Source: SIG437 sp045648985 | GTDB lineage: Bacteria; Bacillota; Clostridia; UBA1381; UBA9506 | DNA length: 64,000 bases | NCBI GenBank assembly: GCA_045648985.1 | Contig: JAZROZ010000028.1 | Span: forward strand, 45,542-109,541 | Direction: 5' to 3' | Part shown: piece after piece, positions 7,117 to 15,686 of the stretch | Layout: every line of letters starts with the position of its first letter | Numbering within the stretch: the first letter of the stretch is position 1 | Made by a program: the position numbers and the translations under genes | The notes under the pieces: generated by a model | What the model was told of the DNA's origin: nothing | Databases searched by the model: none | The model's input: only the letters and a program-made list of their open reading frames with translations

Positions 7117-7851
7117 TTAACTCAGTATAAATTTTACTGCTTCTATTGCAAAGCATTCAACTATATATAGTCTTGAATAACCATTACTTCTATAGATACT
7201 ATATCTGTTCAGAAATCGCTCCTTGCATTTTTTAAAAGATTTATTGTTACTGATTCCACCTACACGAAAATTAGCCAAAGTAGTATTTCGAATTACAATC
7301 TTTTTCCCCGCTTTCCTAATCCTGATAAACAAATCAAAATCGTCATGAATTCCTTCGCATTTATATTGCATCTCATTATATATTTCTTTGGAAATAAAAG
7401 ATGTGGGATGATTCCAATGGCGGCTTGTTACAATCTTATCTTGCTTTGAATGTTTTATTATCGCACTTCCATTTTCTTTTATTATACGGATATCTCCATA
7501 AAACATATCGAAGGGTTCTTCTTTATATGTATTTACCACCGTCTCTGCAGTTATTGGCTCATACCAATCGTCACTGTTTAACATAGCAACAAAGTCACCT
7601 GTTGCGAGACGCGCCCCCTTGTTCATAGCATCGTATATTCCATCATCAGGCTCTGATATGATGCGGTATTCCATTCCCCTTTGAGCAAACTTTTCTATAT
7701 AGCTTTCAGCAATTTCTACCGTACGGTCTGCCGATTTGCCGTCTATTATAATATATTCTATATCTGTATAAGTTTGGTTTAATACAGATTCTATGGTCTC
7801 TTTGATTGTTTTTTCACTGTTAAAAGAGGCTGTTACTATACTAATTTTCAC
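7117..7851 (-). CDS. GT2-family glycosyltransferase
   Basis: This 244-residue GT-A fold enzyme transfers a sugar from a nucleotide donor in surface glycan synthesis. It shows the family N-terminus MKISIVTASFNSEKTIKE, the nucleotide-binding DG at 37-38, the SEPDDGIYDAMNKGA block (66-80) and the metal-binding NSDD (92-95). There is no membrane segment of note, so it acts at the cytosolic face. The start is GTG with GGAGG six bases upstream, and the gene overlaps the preceding epimerase gene by 11 bases. The sugar and acceptor cannot be told from sequence. Confidence 0.9.
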   Translation of the reverse strand: MKISIVTASFNSEKTIKETIESVLNQTYTDIEYIIIDGKSADRTVEIAESYIEKFAQRGMEYRIISEPDDGIYDAMNKGARLATGDFVAMLNSDDWYEPITAETVVNTYKEEPFDMFYGDIRIIKENGSAIIKHSKQDKIVTSRHWNHPTSFISKEIYNEMQYKCEGIHDDFDLFIRIRKAGKKIVIRNTTLANFRVGGISNNKSFKKCKERFLNRYSIYRSNGYSRLYIVECFAIEAVKFILS

Positions 7852-8701
7852 AAAAACCCTCCGTTTCCTTTACAGACGTCTTAAAATCTTTAATGCAATA
7901 TCCAAAATCAAAGCATGATGACATATTTTTTTCATATACCATTGTTTTAAAAACTTTTTTAAATACCCCGAAATTTTTGAAGATTTTTATAAAAGGATTA
8001 AAAATCCTTGTTGTCTTTATTCTGGGATTAATTTCCCTAATCAAAGTTGAAATATTTACATAATCCCTGTTTTGAGGATAAAAATAACCTTTTGAATTGT
8101 TTGAAACAATTAATCTTATAGCTTCACACAAATTTTCAATATATATCATACTTCGTTTGCTGTCAACCTCGGGGAAAACTGGTGTTTTTTTTGCAAACTT
8201 TGAAAGCATAGGATAATTACCTTTACAGCCTTCTCCATAAACCATAGGAGGTCTTATACTTACTACATTAAATTTATCACTTTGTAGCTTGTGAATTTTA
8301 GCATCAGCTTGTAGCTTACTGTCCCCGTAAAAGTTGTCAGGTGATGGCTCTGTGTCTAATGTTATTACTTCATTTTTACTGCCATACACAATGATGCTAC
8401 TCATAAAAACAAACTGGCCTACGCCTTCTCTTTTTGCTTTTTGTGCTGTAGCTATTACTAAATCTGTGTTTACTTCATAATACTTTCTCTTTGTTTCTTC
8501 ACTAACCTTCCCTGTGTCAGAATGTGCAATACCTGCCACATGAAAAACGCAATCGTATTCTGAAAAATCTTTTTCCCGCCACAATCCATCAATCATGTCG
8601 ACCGTATCAACAGTAAAACTCTCTGGATAATTTTCTTTTATATATCTTTCAAATGATGTACCAATATAACTACCGGCGCCTGTTATGAGGATTTTTTTCA
8701 T
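7841..8701 (-). CDS. NAD-dependent epimerase/dehydratase
   Basis: The 286-residue product is an extended short-chain dehydrogenase. The Rossmann motif GAGSYIG lies at the N-terminus, and YGDSK supplies the catalytic Tyr and Lys; SSIIVYG precedes it. Such enzymes epimerise or reduce nucleotide-linked or lipid-linked sugars. The ATG at 8701 overlaps the stop of the phosphoglycosyl transferase gene (TGATG), so the two are translationally coupled; a GTG one codon upstream is possible but less likely. Residues after 230 are basic and poorly conserved. The pairing with a phosphoglycosyl transferase suggests it processes the first sugar of a lipid-linked glycan. Confidence 0.88.
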   Translation of the reverse strand: MKKILITGAGSYIGTSFERYIKENYPESFTVDTVDMIDGLWREKDFSEYDCVFHVAGIAHSDTGKVSEETKRKYYEVNTDLVIATAQKAKREGVGQFVFMSSIIVYGSKNEVITLDTEPSPDNFYGDSKLQADAKIHKLQSDKFNVVSIRPPMVYGEGCKGNYPMLSKFAKKTPVFPEVDSKRSMIYIENLCEAIRLIVSNNSKGYFYPQNRDYVNISTLIREINPRIKTTRIFNPFIKIFKNFGVFKKVFKTMVYEKNMSSCFDFGYCIKDFKTSVKETEGFCEN

Positions 8702-9321
8702 CACAAAACCTCTTCCTTTGCTTTTCCTGTTTGACCTGCACCGCCCTCAACTACACCGTCGCTTTTGAGAACGCTGAAAATTGTACCCAGGAAAATTTTT
8801 ACATCAAACCAAAAGCTCATTTTCTCTACATATTCACCATCAAGTCTTGCTTTTTCATCTATTGGAAGCTCATCTCTGCCTTTTATCTGTGCCAACCCTG
8901 TAAGTCCCGGAGTTATGTCATTTGCACCATATTCATCACGTTTTTGGATGAGATCTGTCTGGTTAAAAAGCGCCGGTCTTGGCCCTATAATACTCATCGT
9001 ACCAACAAAGATACAAAAAATTTGCGGAAGCTCATCAATTGATGTTTTTCTCAAAATTTTACCAATCTTTGTTATATACATCTCAGGATCTGCCAAAAGA
9101 TGTGTCGGTACGTTTTTAGGTGTGTCACTGCGCATACTCCTGAACTTCAATATATGAAAGCTTTTTTTGTTTTTGCCTACTCTTTCCTGCTTGAAAATTA
9201 CCTTTCCGGGACTATCAATCTTAATAGCTATAGCAATAATAGCCATAGGAATTGCAAGCACGATAATAGCCATCGCCGACAAGACAATATCAATCATCCT
9301 CTTAAAAACCTTTTTATACAT
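8701..9321 (-). CDS. Monotopic phosphoglycosyl transferase (initiating sugar transferase)
   Basis: The 206-residue enzyme attaches a sugar-1-phosphate from a UDP-sugar to undecaprenyl phosphate, the first step in building a lipid-linked glycan. It has one re-entrant hydrophobic helix (about 10-33), the KFRSM motif (59-63), the catalytic Asp96-Glu97 pair in SIDELPQ, and GPRPAL. Its short length fits the minimal PglC-like class rather than WcaJ or WbaP. It heads the operon with the epimerase, GT2 and, before the insertion, comM. The tail GGAGQTGKAKEE is low complexity. The sugar is unknown. Confidence 0.92.
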   Translation of the reverse strand: MYKKVFKRMIDIVLSAMAIIVLAIPMAIIAIAIKIDSPGKVIFKQERVGKNKKSFHILKFRSMRSDTPKNVPTHLLADPEMYITKIGKILRKTSIDELPQIFCIFVGTMSIIGPRPALFNQTDLIQKRDEYGANDITPGLTGLAQIKGRDELPIDEKARLDGEYVEKMSFWFDVKIFLGTIFSVLKSDGVVEGGAGQTGKAKEEVL

Positions 9322-9360
9322 TTCCCTTTCACACCCCTTCTTTTTATCACAACTTACCTT

Positions 9361-10422
9361 TTATCTCAGCTCTATCAGTTCTTTTTCAGACGTTGTGAGA
9401 TTGATATGTCCGTTATATGTAACTAAAACTAAATCCTCAATTCTCACACCGCCAAAATTTTCTATATAAATTCCCGGTTCAACCGTCATAAGTATTCCGC
9501 TTTTTAGCTTATCAACAGATTTTTTTGATAGATTTGGACTTTCGTGAATCTCTAAACCCAAACTATGCCCTAAAGCATGACCAAACTTATCACCATATCC
9601 TGCATCTTCTATGATAGAACGTGCTACGCTGTCAACATACGCATTATCGACATTTGGTTTGATTGCATCAAGTGCCGCCATTTGAGCAGATAACACTGTG
9701 TTATATATCTTCTTTTGTTCGTGCGATGCTCTTCCGCAAACTACTGTTCTTGTCATATCACAGCAATATCCCTCGTATTTACAACCAAAGTCTAATGTGA
9801 CAAAATCGCCTCTTTCGATTACTTTGTTTGTCGCTACTCCGTGTGGCATGGCAGAACGTGCACCTGATGCACAAATAGTATCAAAAGCTATTCCGTCTGC
9901 ACCGCTTTTTAACATATAGAATTCAAGCATCAGGGCAATATCCTTTTCGGTTTTTCCGGGCTCGATTTTATCTAAAATAAATGAAAATGCTTTGTCTGCA
10001 ATATTTGCAGCCTTAGTTATATATTCAATTTCTTTTTCAGTCTTCACCTGACGCACGCGGCTTATCTCACGGCTTATGCCTATAAGCTCTGCACCGCTTC
10101 CTTCTAAGTTCTGACAAAGCTTTAAATATGCAGAATATGTCACAAATTCTTCTTCAAAACCAACTTTTGAAAAACCCTCATCTTTTAAACGCTTAGACGG
10201 AGGTTCTAGAGATATATCACAAAGAGTAAACAAAGGTGCCTGCTCTCCTGCCTGAATAAAATATCTCGAATCAGTATAAATATAGCTTTCATTAGCCGTT
10301 AAAATCAAAACGGCGTCACCACTTTTAAAACCGCTGAAATAATATATATTTTCAGGAGATGTTATCATTATTGCATCAAGGGTTGTGCCAGAAAATAATT
10401 TTTGTATCGCTGCTATATTCAA
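9361..10422 (-). CDS. M24B aminopeptidase (Xaa-Pro peptidase family)
   Basis: The 353-residue metallopeptidase probably removes residues before proline from peptides. It has an N-terminal creatinase-like domain (1-120) and a pita-bread catalytic domain. The five metal ligands are visible: Asp211 (TLDFG), Asp222 (CCDMTRT), His286 (GHSLGL), Glu315 (TVEPG) and Glu329 (VRIED). I place the start at the TTG 10422-10420 because AGGAGG lies six bases upstream; an earlier in-frame ATG at 10464 would add an odd hydrophobic stretch that encodes the ribosome binding site itself. It stands alone, 40 bases upstream of the glycan operon. Confidence 0.9.
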   Translation of the reverse strand: MNIAAIQKLFSGTTLDAIMITSPENIYYFSGFKSGDAVLILTANESYIYTDSRYFIQAGEQAPLFTLCDISLEPPSKRLKDEGFSKVGFEEEFVTYSAYLKLCQNLEGSGAELIGISREISRVRQVKTEKEIEYITKAANIADKAFSFILDKIEPGKTEKDIALMLEFYMLKSGADGIAFDTICASGARSAMPHGVATNKVIERGDFVTLDFGCKYEGYCCDMTRTVVCGRASHEQKKIYNTVLSAQMAALDAIKPNVDNAYVDSVARSIIEDAGYGDKFGHALGHSLGLEIHESPNLSKKSVDKLKSGILMTVEPGIYIENFGGVRIEDLVLVTYNGHINLTTSEKELIELR

Positions 10423-10511
10423 AAGAATTCCTCCTGCAAAAAACAAAAATAGTAAATATATCATAATTATATAATTAGGTGATAGAAAAGATGCAAATCA
10501 TTCTACCAGAA

Positions 10512-10623
10512 GTAAAAATGCTTGCTCGCAAGGGCATTTTTACGACGCCGTCAATTGGCATACGCAGTCTGAAAGACTGCAGAAAGCCGAAAGGCTTTTA
10601 GGAATTTTATAAAATAAAATTCC
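10512..10623. repeat. Train of four short hairpins between divergent genes
   Basis: Four stem-loops follow one another: 10512-10521 with 10534-10543, 10564-10570 with 10574-10580, 10583-10588 with 10593-10598, and 10601-10610 with 10614-10623. All stems are exact. The 286-bp gap between the M24 gene and the DUF4830 gene has no coding frame. It resembles a degenerate intergenic repeat module; the function is unknown. Confidence 0.5.
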
Positions 10624-10708
10624 GTATATGTCAATTATATCACTTTTTTCATATATTTTCAACTAATTTCATAAGATAAAATAGCTGAATTATGAAAGGA
10701 TTTTCAAT

Positions 10709-11167
10709 ATGAAATCGATTTTAAAAGGGGAAAAAAACGGCATTTTATTTTTATTATTTTTGGGACTTTTATTTGTCTTGTGGGGCAGGATTTTGATAAG
10801 GGAAATATCTATGGAAATTCATACAAAAAATCTTGAAACTCTTTTTAGCCGTATCGCCTGTGTCGAAAGCTTTGGATGGCAGGTTGATCCGGGTAGTGAA
10901 GTATGCGAAAACTTCAGACTTCCCGAAAGGTTTGACGATGTATATACTAATTATAACGAGTTCTTAAAATTAAGCGGTTTTGACCTTTCTGCCTTTAGAG
11001 GAAAAGTCATCTCAAAATATACATACATCATTACAAATCCACCGCAAAGCAATAAAGATACTTTTTATGCACTTTTGTTGGTTTATGAAAATCAGATGAT
11101 AGGCGGAAATGTCTTTTCCGCTGCAATAGACGGACAAATGCTCCCTCTTAAAAAAGGAAATGAATAG
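10709..11167 (+). CDS. DUF4830 family membrane-anchored protein
   Basis: The 152-residue product has one N-terminal membrane segment (about residues 12-30) and an extracytoplasmic domain with the features I recall for DUF4830: FGWQVDPG, a LPERFDDVYTNYN stretch, GFDLSAFRGK, YTYIITN and a final IGGNVFSAAIDGQM. The ATG has AAAGGA upstream. The family is common in spore-forming Clostridia and its role is not known. It lies 56 bases before the SpoVAF-like gene in the same direction, so it might be expressed with it. Confidence 0.8.
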   Translation: MKSILKGEKNGILFLLFLGLLFVLWGRILIREISMEIHTKNLETLFSRIACVESFGWQVDPGSEVCENFRLPERFDDVYTNYNEFLKLSGFDLSAFRGKVISKYTYIITNPPQSNKDTFYALLLVYENQMIGGNVFSAAIDGQMLPLKKGNE

Positions 11168-11223
11168 AAAACCGGACTTTTGGCATACTATGATAAAATA
11201 AATTTGCCAAAAGAGGTGTTTTA

Positions 11224-12639
11224 ATGCCGCTTCCCATAGCTATAGAAGAAAAAGAAAAGCTTATGTCTTCCAGCCTGCCGTTTGGAAAGAGCTTTGACGC
11301 TGTAGAAAGAAATCTTATCATAGGCGAAAAAAAAGCTAAGCTTTACTTTTTAGACGGTTTTGTCAACGGACCAATTCTTGATAAAGTTTTAAGTAATTTT
11401 ATAAACGTCACAAAGGAAGAAATGGCTAAAGTAGTGTCCTGTGATGACTTTATGCAAAGATATGTTTCAGGCACAGAAGCCATATTAGAAGGCGAAATAG
11501 AAAACATACAGACTTTTTTCTTATCAGGCTTTACAATTATTATGCTTGACAGCTTTACCGATGCGATTGTTATGGATATCAGGGACTATCCTGCACGCGA
11601 AACTCAAGAGCCTGAAAAGGAAAAGGTTATGCGTGGCGCACGGGACGGCTTTGTTGAAACGATGATTGCAAACTGTGCGCTTATAAGAAGACGTATACGT
11701 GACCCGAAGTTCGTTTACGAACTGATGAATATCGGCACGCGTTCACGTTCCGATGTCACAGTTGCATATATTGATGATATTGTTGATAAAAAGTCTCTTA
11801 AAATAGTGAAAGAAAAGCTTAAAAAAATTGATACAAAAGCTCTTACAATGAGCTTAGAGAGCATCACCGAATGTCTTATTCGCCAAAGATGGTATAACCC
11901 TTTCCCAAAAGTACGTATGACCGAGCGCCCTGACGTTGCAGCATCTGCAATCTTAGAGGGAAATATCGTAATTATGGTTGACACTTCTCCATCTGTCCTG
12001 ATTCTTCCCACGTCAATTTTTGAGTTTATGCAAGAGCCGGGAGATTTTTATTTCTCTCCCTTAGTCGGAACATATCTTCGTCTTGTGAGAAACCTGGCCT
12101 TTTTTTCAACACTTATCATAACTCCCCTTTGGCTACTGCTTTTAGAATATATGAATATACTTCCGCCATGGATGCAGTTTTTAAAGGTCAGAGAAGAAGT
12201 CTTTGTTCCCATAATACTTCAGCTTTTAATTTTAGAGGGTGCGGTTGATGTTTTGCGGCTCGCCTCTGTTAATACCCCTAGTATGCTTGGAAACTCACTA
12301 TCAATCATCGGTGCACTATTACTTGGAGATTTTGCCGTCAAAGCAGGCTGGCTGAATGCTGACACGATTTTGTATATGTCATTTATCTCAATTGCAAGCT
12401 TTGCTCAGCCAAGTATCGAGTTTAATTATTCGCTTAAGTTTATGAGAATTATCCTTCTAATACTCACCTATTTCTTCAAAATCTGGGGCTTTATAGGCGG
12501 TTTAGTACTGGTTGTCCTGTTAATTGCCACAAATAAAACAGTCACAGGCTCAGGATATCTCTATCCTCTAATTCCGTTTAACTGGGAAGCGATGAAAAAA
12601 TTTATTTTCCGTCCAAAAATCAAAATGAATAAGGAATAA
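11224..12639 (+). CDS. spoVAF: SpoVAF-like GerA-family spore germination protein
   Basis: This 471-residue protein belongs to the GerA/SpoVAF family of the spore inner membrane. It has an N-terminal soluble part (to about 280) containing RRRIRDPKFVYE, the diagnostic PFPKVRMTERPDVAASA and PTSIFEF blocks, then about five membrane segments up to 445. SpoVAF normally sits in the spoVA operon and assists dipicolinate release and germination. Here no other spoVA gene is adjacent, so the assignment to SpoVAF rather than a plain GerAA rests on the motifs. A GAGGTG site precedes the ATG. It is the best evidence that the organism sporulates. Confidence 0.88.
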   Translation: MPLPIAIEEKEKLMSSSLPFGKSFDAVERNLIIGEKKAKLYFLDGFVNGPILDKVLSNFINVTKEEMAKVVSCDDFMQRYVSGTEAILEGEIENIQTFFLSGFTIIMLDSFTDAIVMDIRDYPARETQEPEKEKVMRGARDGFVETMIANCALIRRRIRDPKFVYELMNIGTRSRSDVTVAYIDDIVDKKSLKIVKEKLKKIDTKALTMSLESITECLIRQRWYNPFPKVRMTERPDVAASAILEGNIVIMVDTSPSVLILPTSIFEFMQEPGDFYFSPLVGTYLRLVRNLAFFSTLIITPLWLLLLEYMNILPPWMQFLKVREEVFVPIILQLLILEGAVDVLRLASVNTPSMLGNSLSIIGALLLGDFAVKAGWLNADTILYMSFISIASFAQPSIEFNYSLKFMRIILLILTYFFKIWGFIGGLVLVVLLIATNKTVTGSGYLYPLIPFNWEAMKKFIFRPKIKMNKE

Positions 12640-12641
12640 AC

Positions 12642-12678
12642 AAAAGGGAGTGTTTAAAAAAACTAAACACTCCCTTTT
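12642..12678. terminator. Bidirectional terminator between spoVAF and degV
   Basis: Arms 12642-12656 and 12664-12678 are 15-bp perfect complements with A-rich left and T-rich right flanks, so both convergent transcripts can end here. Confidence 0.85.
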
Positions 12679-12683
12679 TTAGA

Positions 12684-13523
12684 TTATTTTCTTAAAAAGA
12701 TTATACCCATTGTGTTTTTACCACAATGTGTCGTAACCGTACAGCCTGCCAATGTTTTATAAACATTTTTGAACTTACCTGATTTCTTTGCATTTTCATA
12801 TCCAAGCTCAACATATTCGGGATTTGATTCAGAGTAGGTAAAAATCGCAAACTCATCATCAACTTCAACATCTTGCAGCCTTTCTTCAACATACTTTTCA
12901 AGAATTGATGCATATTTTCCGCGATATTTCTTTCCTACACAGAGCTTTCCGTCTACAACTTCAATGCTTGGCTTGATATTTAATAAGTTAGCACCTAAAT
13001 GCGTAACCGCACTGCATCTTCCGCCTTTATGGAGAAAATCAAGCTTTTCAATAACAAAGCTTATATCAACCTTTTCTACCAATTCTTCCATTTTCTTGAC
13101 GATTTCTGCTGCAGAAGCTCCGTTTCTTGCCATTTCACAAGCTTTTAAAACAAGTATGCCCTCACCTGTGGAGAGTGATTTAGTGTCAACAATATAAACG
13201 TTTTCCATTTCTTCAGCCGCTAAAATAGCATTTTGACAAGAGCTCGAAAATCCTGAGCCGATAGAAAAATAGATTAGCTCTTCGTCATCTGATTTTATTT
13301 CTTTAAAAGCATCTAAAAAAGTACCAATCGGAATTGCAGATGTTTTTGGAAGCTCACCTGTTTCTTCAACATATTTGAAAATGTCAGCAGGAGTTATATC
13401 AACTCCGTCTCTTAAGCTTTTTTCGCCCAAATTTACATAAAGCGGAATGATTTTTATATCATTTTCCTTTATCATTTCCGGGGATAAATCACAAGTGCTG
13501 TCGGCTGCTATTATAGTTCTCAT
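12684..13523 (-). CDS. DegV family fatty-acid-binding protein
   Basis: The 279-residue protein has the DegV fold, which binds a single fatty acid; some members (FakB) present it to the kinase FakA. Seen here are the N-terminal ADSTCDLSPE, the PKTSAIPIGTF loop, SIGSGFSSSCQNA with the carboxylate-binding Ser, and the FLHKGGRCS segment. Length is normal. It stands alone with about 70 bases to the next gene, and no fakA is visible. The ligand and role are unknown beyond the family. Confidence 0.93.
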   Translation of the reverse strand: MRTIIAADSTCDLSPEMIKENDIKIIPLYVNLGEKSLRDGVDITPADIFKYVEETGELPKTSAIPIGTFLDAFKEIKSDDEELIYFSIGSGFSSSCQNAILAAEEMENVYIVDTKSLSTGEGILVLKACEMARNGASAAEIVKKMEELVEKVDISFVIEKLDFLHKGGRCSAVTHLGANLLNIKPSIEVVDGKLCVGKKYRGKYASILEKYVEERLQDVEVDDEFAIFTYSESNPEYVELGYENAKKSGKFKNVYKTLAGCTVTTHCGKNTMGIIFLRK

Positions 13524-13595
13524 ATAATTATCTTTCCCTCCGTAAGATTAAATACTTTTTTTATCATTAATATATGAATTTTATTTATACCATAT

Positions 13596-14435
13596 TCAAA
13601 TGAGCTTTTTTATTTCGTCTAAAACACTATATGGAATTTGAAGTTCTCCATAGCCTTTTCCTATCTTTATATGTGGCTTTGTTTTTCCGTGAAAATCTGT
13701 GCCACCAGAAACAGCTAAAGAAAGCTCTTTTGCCATAGCCATATATTTTTCGTGCATCTCTTTTTCATACTCGGTATAGTATCCTTCAATTCCCGAAAGT
13801 CCTGCCTCTTTCATTCTTTTAAGGAAATCGAAAAGGTCAGAATCGTTTAGCCTGATTAAATGAAGATGAGCAATAAATGAAACTCCGCCTGATTCTTTTA
13901 TGACACGCACGGCATCTTCTGCCGTAAGGTATTGCTTTGATGAAAAAGCTGGTTTCCCGCTTCCTAAATAATTTTCAAATGCCTCTTTTACAGAAGACAC
14001 ATAGCCTTTTTCTACCATTACTTTTGCAAAATGTGCTCTTCCGACTAAATCACTGCCTGCTTTAGCTCTCGCTTCTTCACACGTGATGTTAAACCCAAGC
14101 TCGCATAATTTCCGTGCCGTATCTTCTGTTCTTTCATTTCTCACTCTTAAAATTTCGGGAAGTGTATGAGAAATTGCCTCTGCCTCAGGATTTATATAAT
14201 ATCCCAATATATGTGTTTCCGTGTTTGACTGAACTGAAAACTCTATTCCGGGTACAACCTCAACGCCAAGCTCTTTGCCCGCCGAAACCGCTTCTCCTAT
14301 ACCACTTATACAATCATGGTCTGTAAGCGATATCGCGCTAAGGCCTGACTCTTTAGCATGATGCACAAGCTCACAAGGCGTCATCGTTCCATCAGAACAA
14401 TTGGAATGAGTATGCAAATCAATATATTTTTCCAT
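13596..14435 (-). CDS. PHP-domain phosphoesterase (RNase AM-like)
   Basis: The 279-residue protein has the PHP metal-binding motifs: DLHTHSNCSDG at the N-terminus, LTDHDCISG, the GIEFS motif and the closing GTDFHG near the C-terminus. The insert between 80 and 180 fits the YciV/TrpH class, whose characterised members hydrolyse 3',5'-nucleoside bisphosphates and trim RNA 5' ends. It is likely cytosolic. There is no operon partner: 72 bases separate it from degV and 68 from the S24 repressor gene. Confidence 0.9.
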   Translation of the reverse strand: MEKYIDLHTHSNCSDGTMTPCELVHHAKESGLSAISLTDHDCISGIGEAVSAGKELGVEVVPGIEFSVQSNTETHILGYYINPEAEAISHTLPEILRVRNERTEDTARKLCELGFNITCEEARAKAGSDLVGRAHFAKVMVEKGYVSSVKEAFENYLGSGKPAFSSKQYLTAEDAVRVIKESGGVSFIAHLHLIRLNDSDLFDFLKRMKEAGLSGIEGYYTEYEKEMHEKYMAMAKELSLAVSGGTDFHGKTKPHIKIGKGYGELQIPYSVLDEIKKLI

Positions 14436-14503
14436 CTAATTAATCCTTCCCAAATTTATATAAACAACATTTCAAGTATCAAATTAATTTCAAGACGTTT
14501 TAT

Positions 14504-15148
14504 CTACCAGATGCGCTTGCTTTCTATTACTTTTCCTACAACACTCACTCTCTGAACGTCTACTCCCTCAAAACGACGTACAGGATAGTACGGATTAAAG
14601 GAGTGTAGTTCAATATAGTTTCTGTCATACTTGACTTTTTTTACAACACCATCACAGCCATCAATTAAGAAAACTCCCACATCGCCGCTGTCTATCGAAG
14701 ATTGCTTCCTGACAAGAATCAAATCTCCATCATCAAGCTTTGGTGACATAGAATCGCCTGAAACCTGCAGATAAAAATATTCTTTTCTGTTATATCTGCT
14801 GTCGGCAAATTCATATCTTAAAATATTATCCTCAGCAAAAAGACCATTCCCTGCACAAACCTGACCTACTACAGGAAGTGAGCATTCTTCACCAAGCTCT
14901 GTAACATTATCTTTATACCAGTTTTCCCTTTCCTTTTCTCTTTCATTACCCGTAAGAAGATATTGAGGAGATGTACCAAAGAGGCTTGCAAGCTTTTCTA
15001 CCATTGGCAGCTTAATCTTAGAAGTTTCTCCGCGTTCCCAACGCATGATGCTTGAACGGTTAACATCTAAAGAATCGGCAACCTTTTGCAAAGATAAATC
15101 TTTGTTTTTTCGCATATTTTTAATTCTCTCGCCAATGTTTTGATTCAT
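14504..15148 (-). CDS. LexA-like autocleaving repressor (XRE HTH plus S24 peptidase)
   Basis: The 214-residue regulator has an XRE helix-turn-helix at 1-60 (LQKVADSLDVNRSSIMRWERG) and a C-terminal S24 domain. The autocleavage bond Ala99-Gly100 (VCAGNG), the nucleophile Ser133 (SGDSMSP) and Lys170 (GVVKK) are in place, so it should be inactivated by RecA-stimulated self-cleavage or stress, like cI or HdiR. The ATG at 15148 follows GGAGG; an upstream extension to 15193 would include the promoter region and is rejected. It probably represses itself through the dyad at 15191-15261. No prophage genes adjoin it. Confidence 0.92.
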   Translation of the reverse strand: MNQNIGERIKNMRKNKDLSLQKVADSLDVNRSSIMRWERGETSKIKLPMVEKLASLFGTSPQYLLTGNEREKERENWYKDNVTELGEECSLPVVGQVCAGNGLFAEDNILRYEFADSRYNRKEYFYLQVSGDSMSPKLDDGDLILVRKQSSIDSGDVGVFLIDGCDGVVKKVKYDRNYIELHSFNPYYPVRRFEGVDVQRVSVVGKVIESKRIW

Positions 15149-15181
15149 CACTTTTTCCGCCTCCTTCCATAATTCGATTTG

Positions 15182-15261
15182 ATTATAACACATAATGGTG
15201 CAAAACGCAACACTTTTTTCTTTTATATTTCTTTAATGTGTTGCAAAAACGTTGCATTATG
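15182..15261 (-). promoter_or_regulatory. Repressor promoter with a paired inverted operator
   Basis: On the minus strand TTGCGT (15210-15205) and TATAAT (15187-15182) are 17 bases apart and precede the repressor gene. Two related sites lie in opposite orientation at 15191-15213 and 15238-15261, each reading GTGTTGC, a short spacer, TGCA and TTATG from its inner to outer edge. The first overlaps the promoter. This layout fits autorepression by a dimeric XRE repressor and may also affect the divergent ferredoxin gene. Confidence 0.65.
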
Positions 15262-15297
15262 TTTTGTAGATTATAAATTTTTAAAAAATTTTATTAA

Positions 15298-15327
15298 AAC
15301 ATATTTATTTCTTCGGATAAATATGTT
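15298..15327 (+). promoter_or_regulatory. 10-bp dyad upstream of ferredoxin
   Basis: AACATATTTA (15298-15307) and TAAATATGTT (15318-15327) are perfect complements around a 10-base centre. A TATACT -10-like box follows at 15327-15332 without a good -35. It could be an operator in the ferredoxin promoter. Confidence 0.35.
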
Positions 15328-15387
15328 ATACTATGATAAAATAGTTCGATTGCGAGCTTTATACATCATTTGAGGAGGTGTACAGAA

Positions 15388-15558
15388 ATGGCTTACAAAA
15401 TTACAGAGGATTGCATCAGCTGTGGCGCTTGTGCTTCAGAATGCCCTGTATCTTGCATCAGCGAAGGAGACGGCATTTTTGTAATTGACGAAGGTACTTG
15501 CATCGATTGCGGAAATTGTGCAAACGTTTGTCCTGTTGACGCACCTGTTGCTGAATAA
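15388..15558 (+). CDS. 2[4Fe-4S] ferredoxin
   Basis: This 56-residue clostridial-type ferredoxin carries low-potential electrons in the cytosol. Two CxxCxxCxxxC sets are complete: Cys9, 12, 15, 19 and Cys38, 41, 44, 48. The ATG at 15388 has GAGGAGGTG upstream; the longer frame from 15370 lacks the family N-terminus MAYKITEDCI. It is a single-gene unit with its own terminator. Its partner enzyme cannot be told from the context. Confidence 0.97.
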   Translation: MAYKITEDCISCGACASECPVSCISEGDGIFVIDEGTCIDCGNCANVCPVDAPVAE

Positions 15559-15567
15559 TTATGTATT

Positions 15568-15607
15568 AAAAAGGGGATGTAAAAAGTAATTTTTACATCC
15601 CCTTTTT
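15568..15607 (+). terminator. Terminator after ferredoxin
   Basis: An 18-bp perfect stem (15568-15585 with 15590-15607, core GGGGATG) ends in a run of T, 9 bases after the ferredoxin stop. Confidence 0.9.
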
Positions 15608-15686
15608 TTATGGAAATAATTTTATATTGATTAACGTCCTTTCCTCATGATAAAATTATATCAGATAGTTTTGTGAGGTGCTTGCT

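Noticed and set aside
8765..9157. 130-codon antisense frame over the phosphoglycosyl transferase gene
   Set aside because: The minus-strand gene has complete family motifs; antisense frames of this size are common at this base composition.
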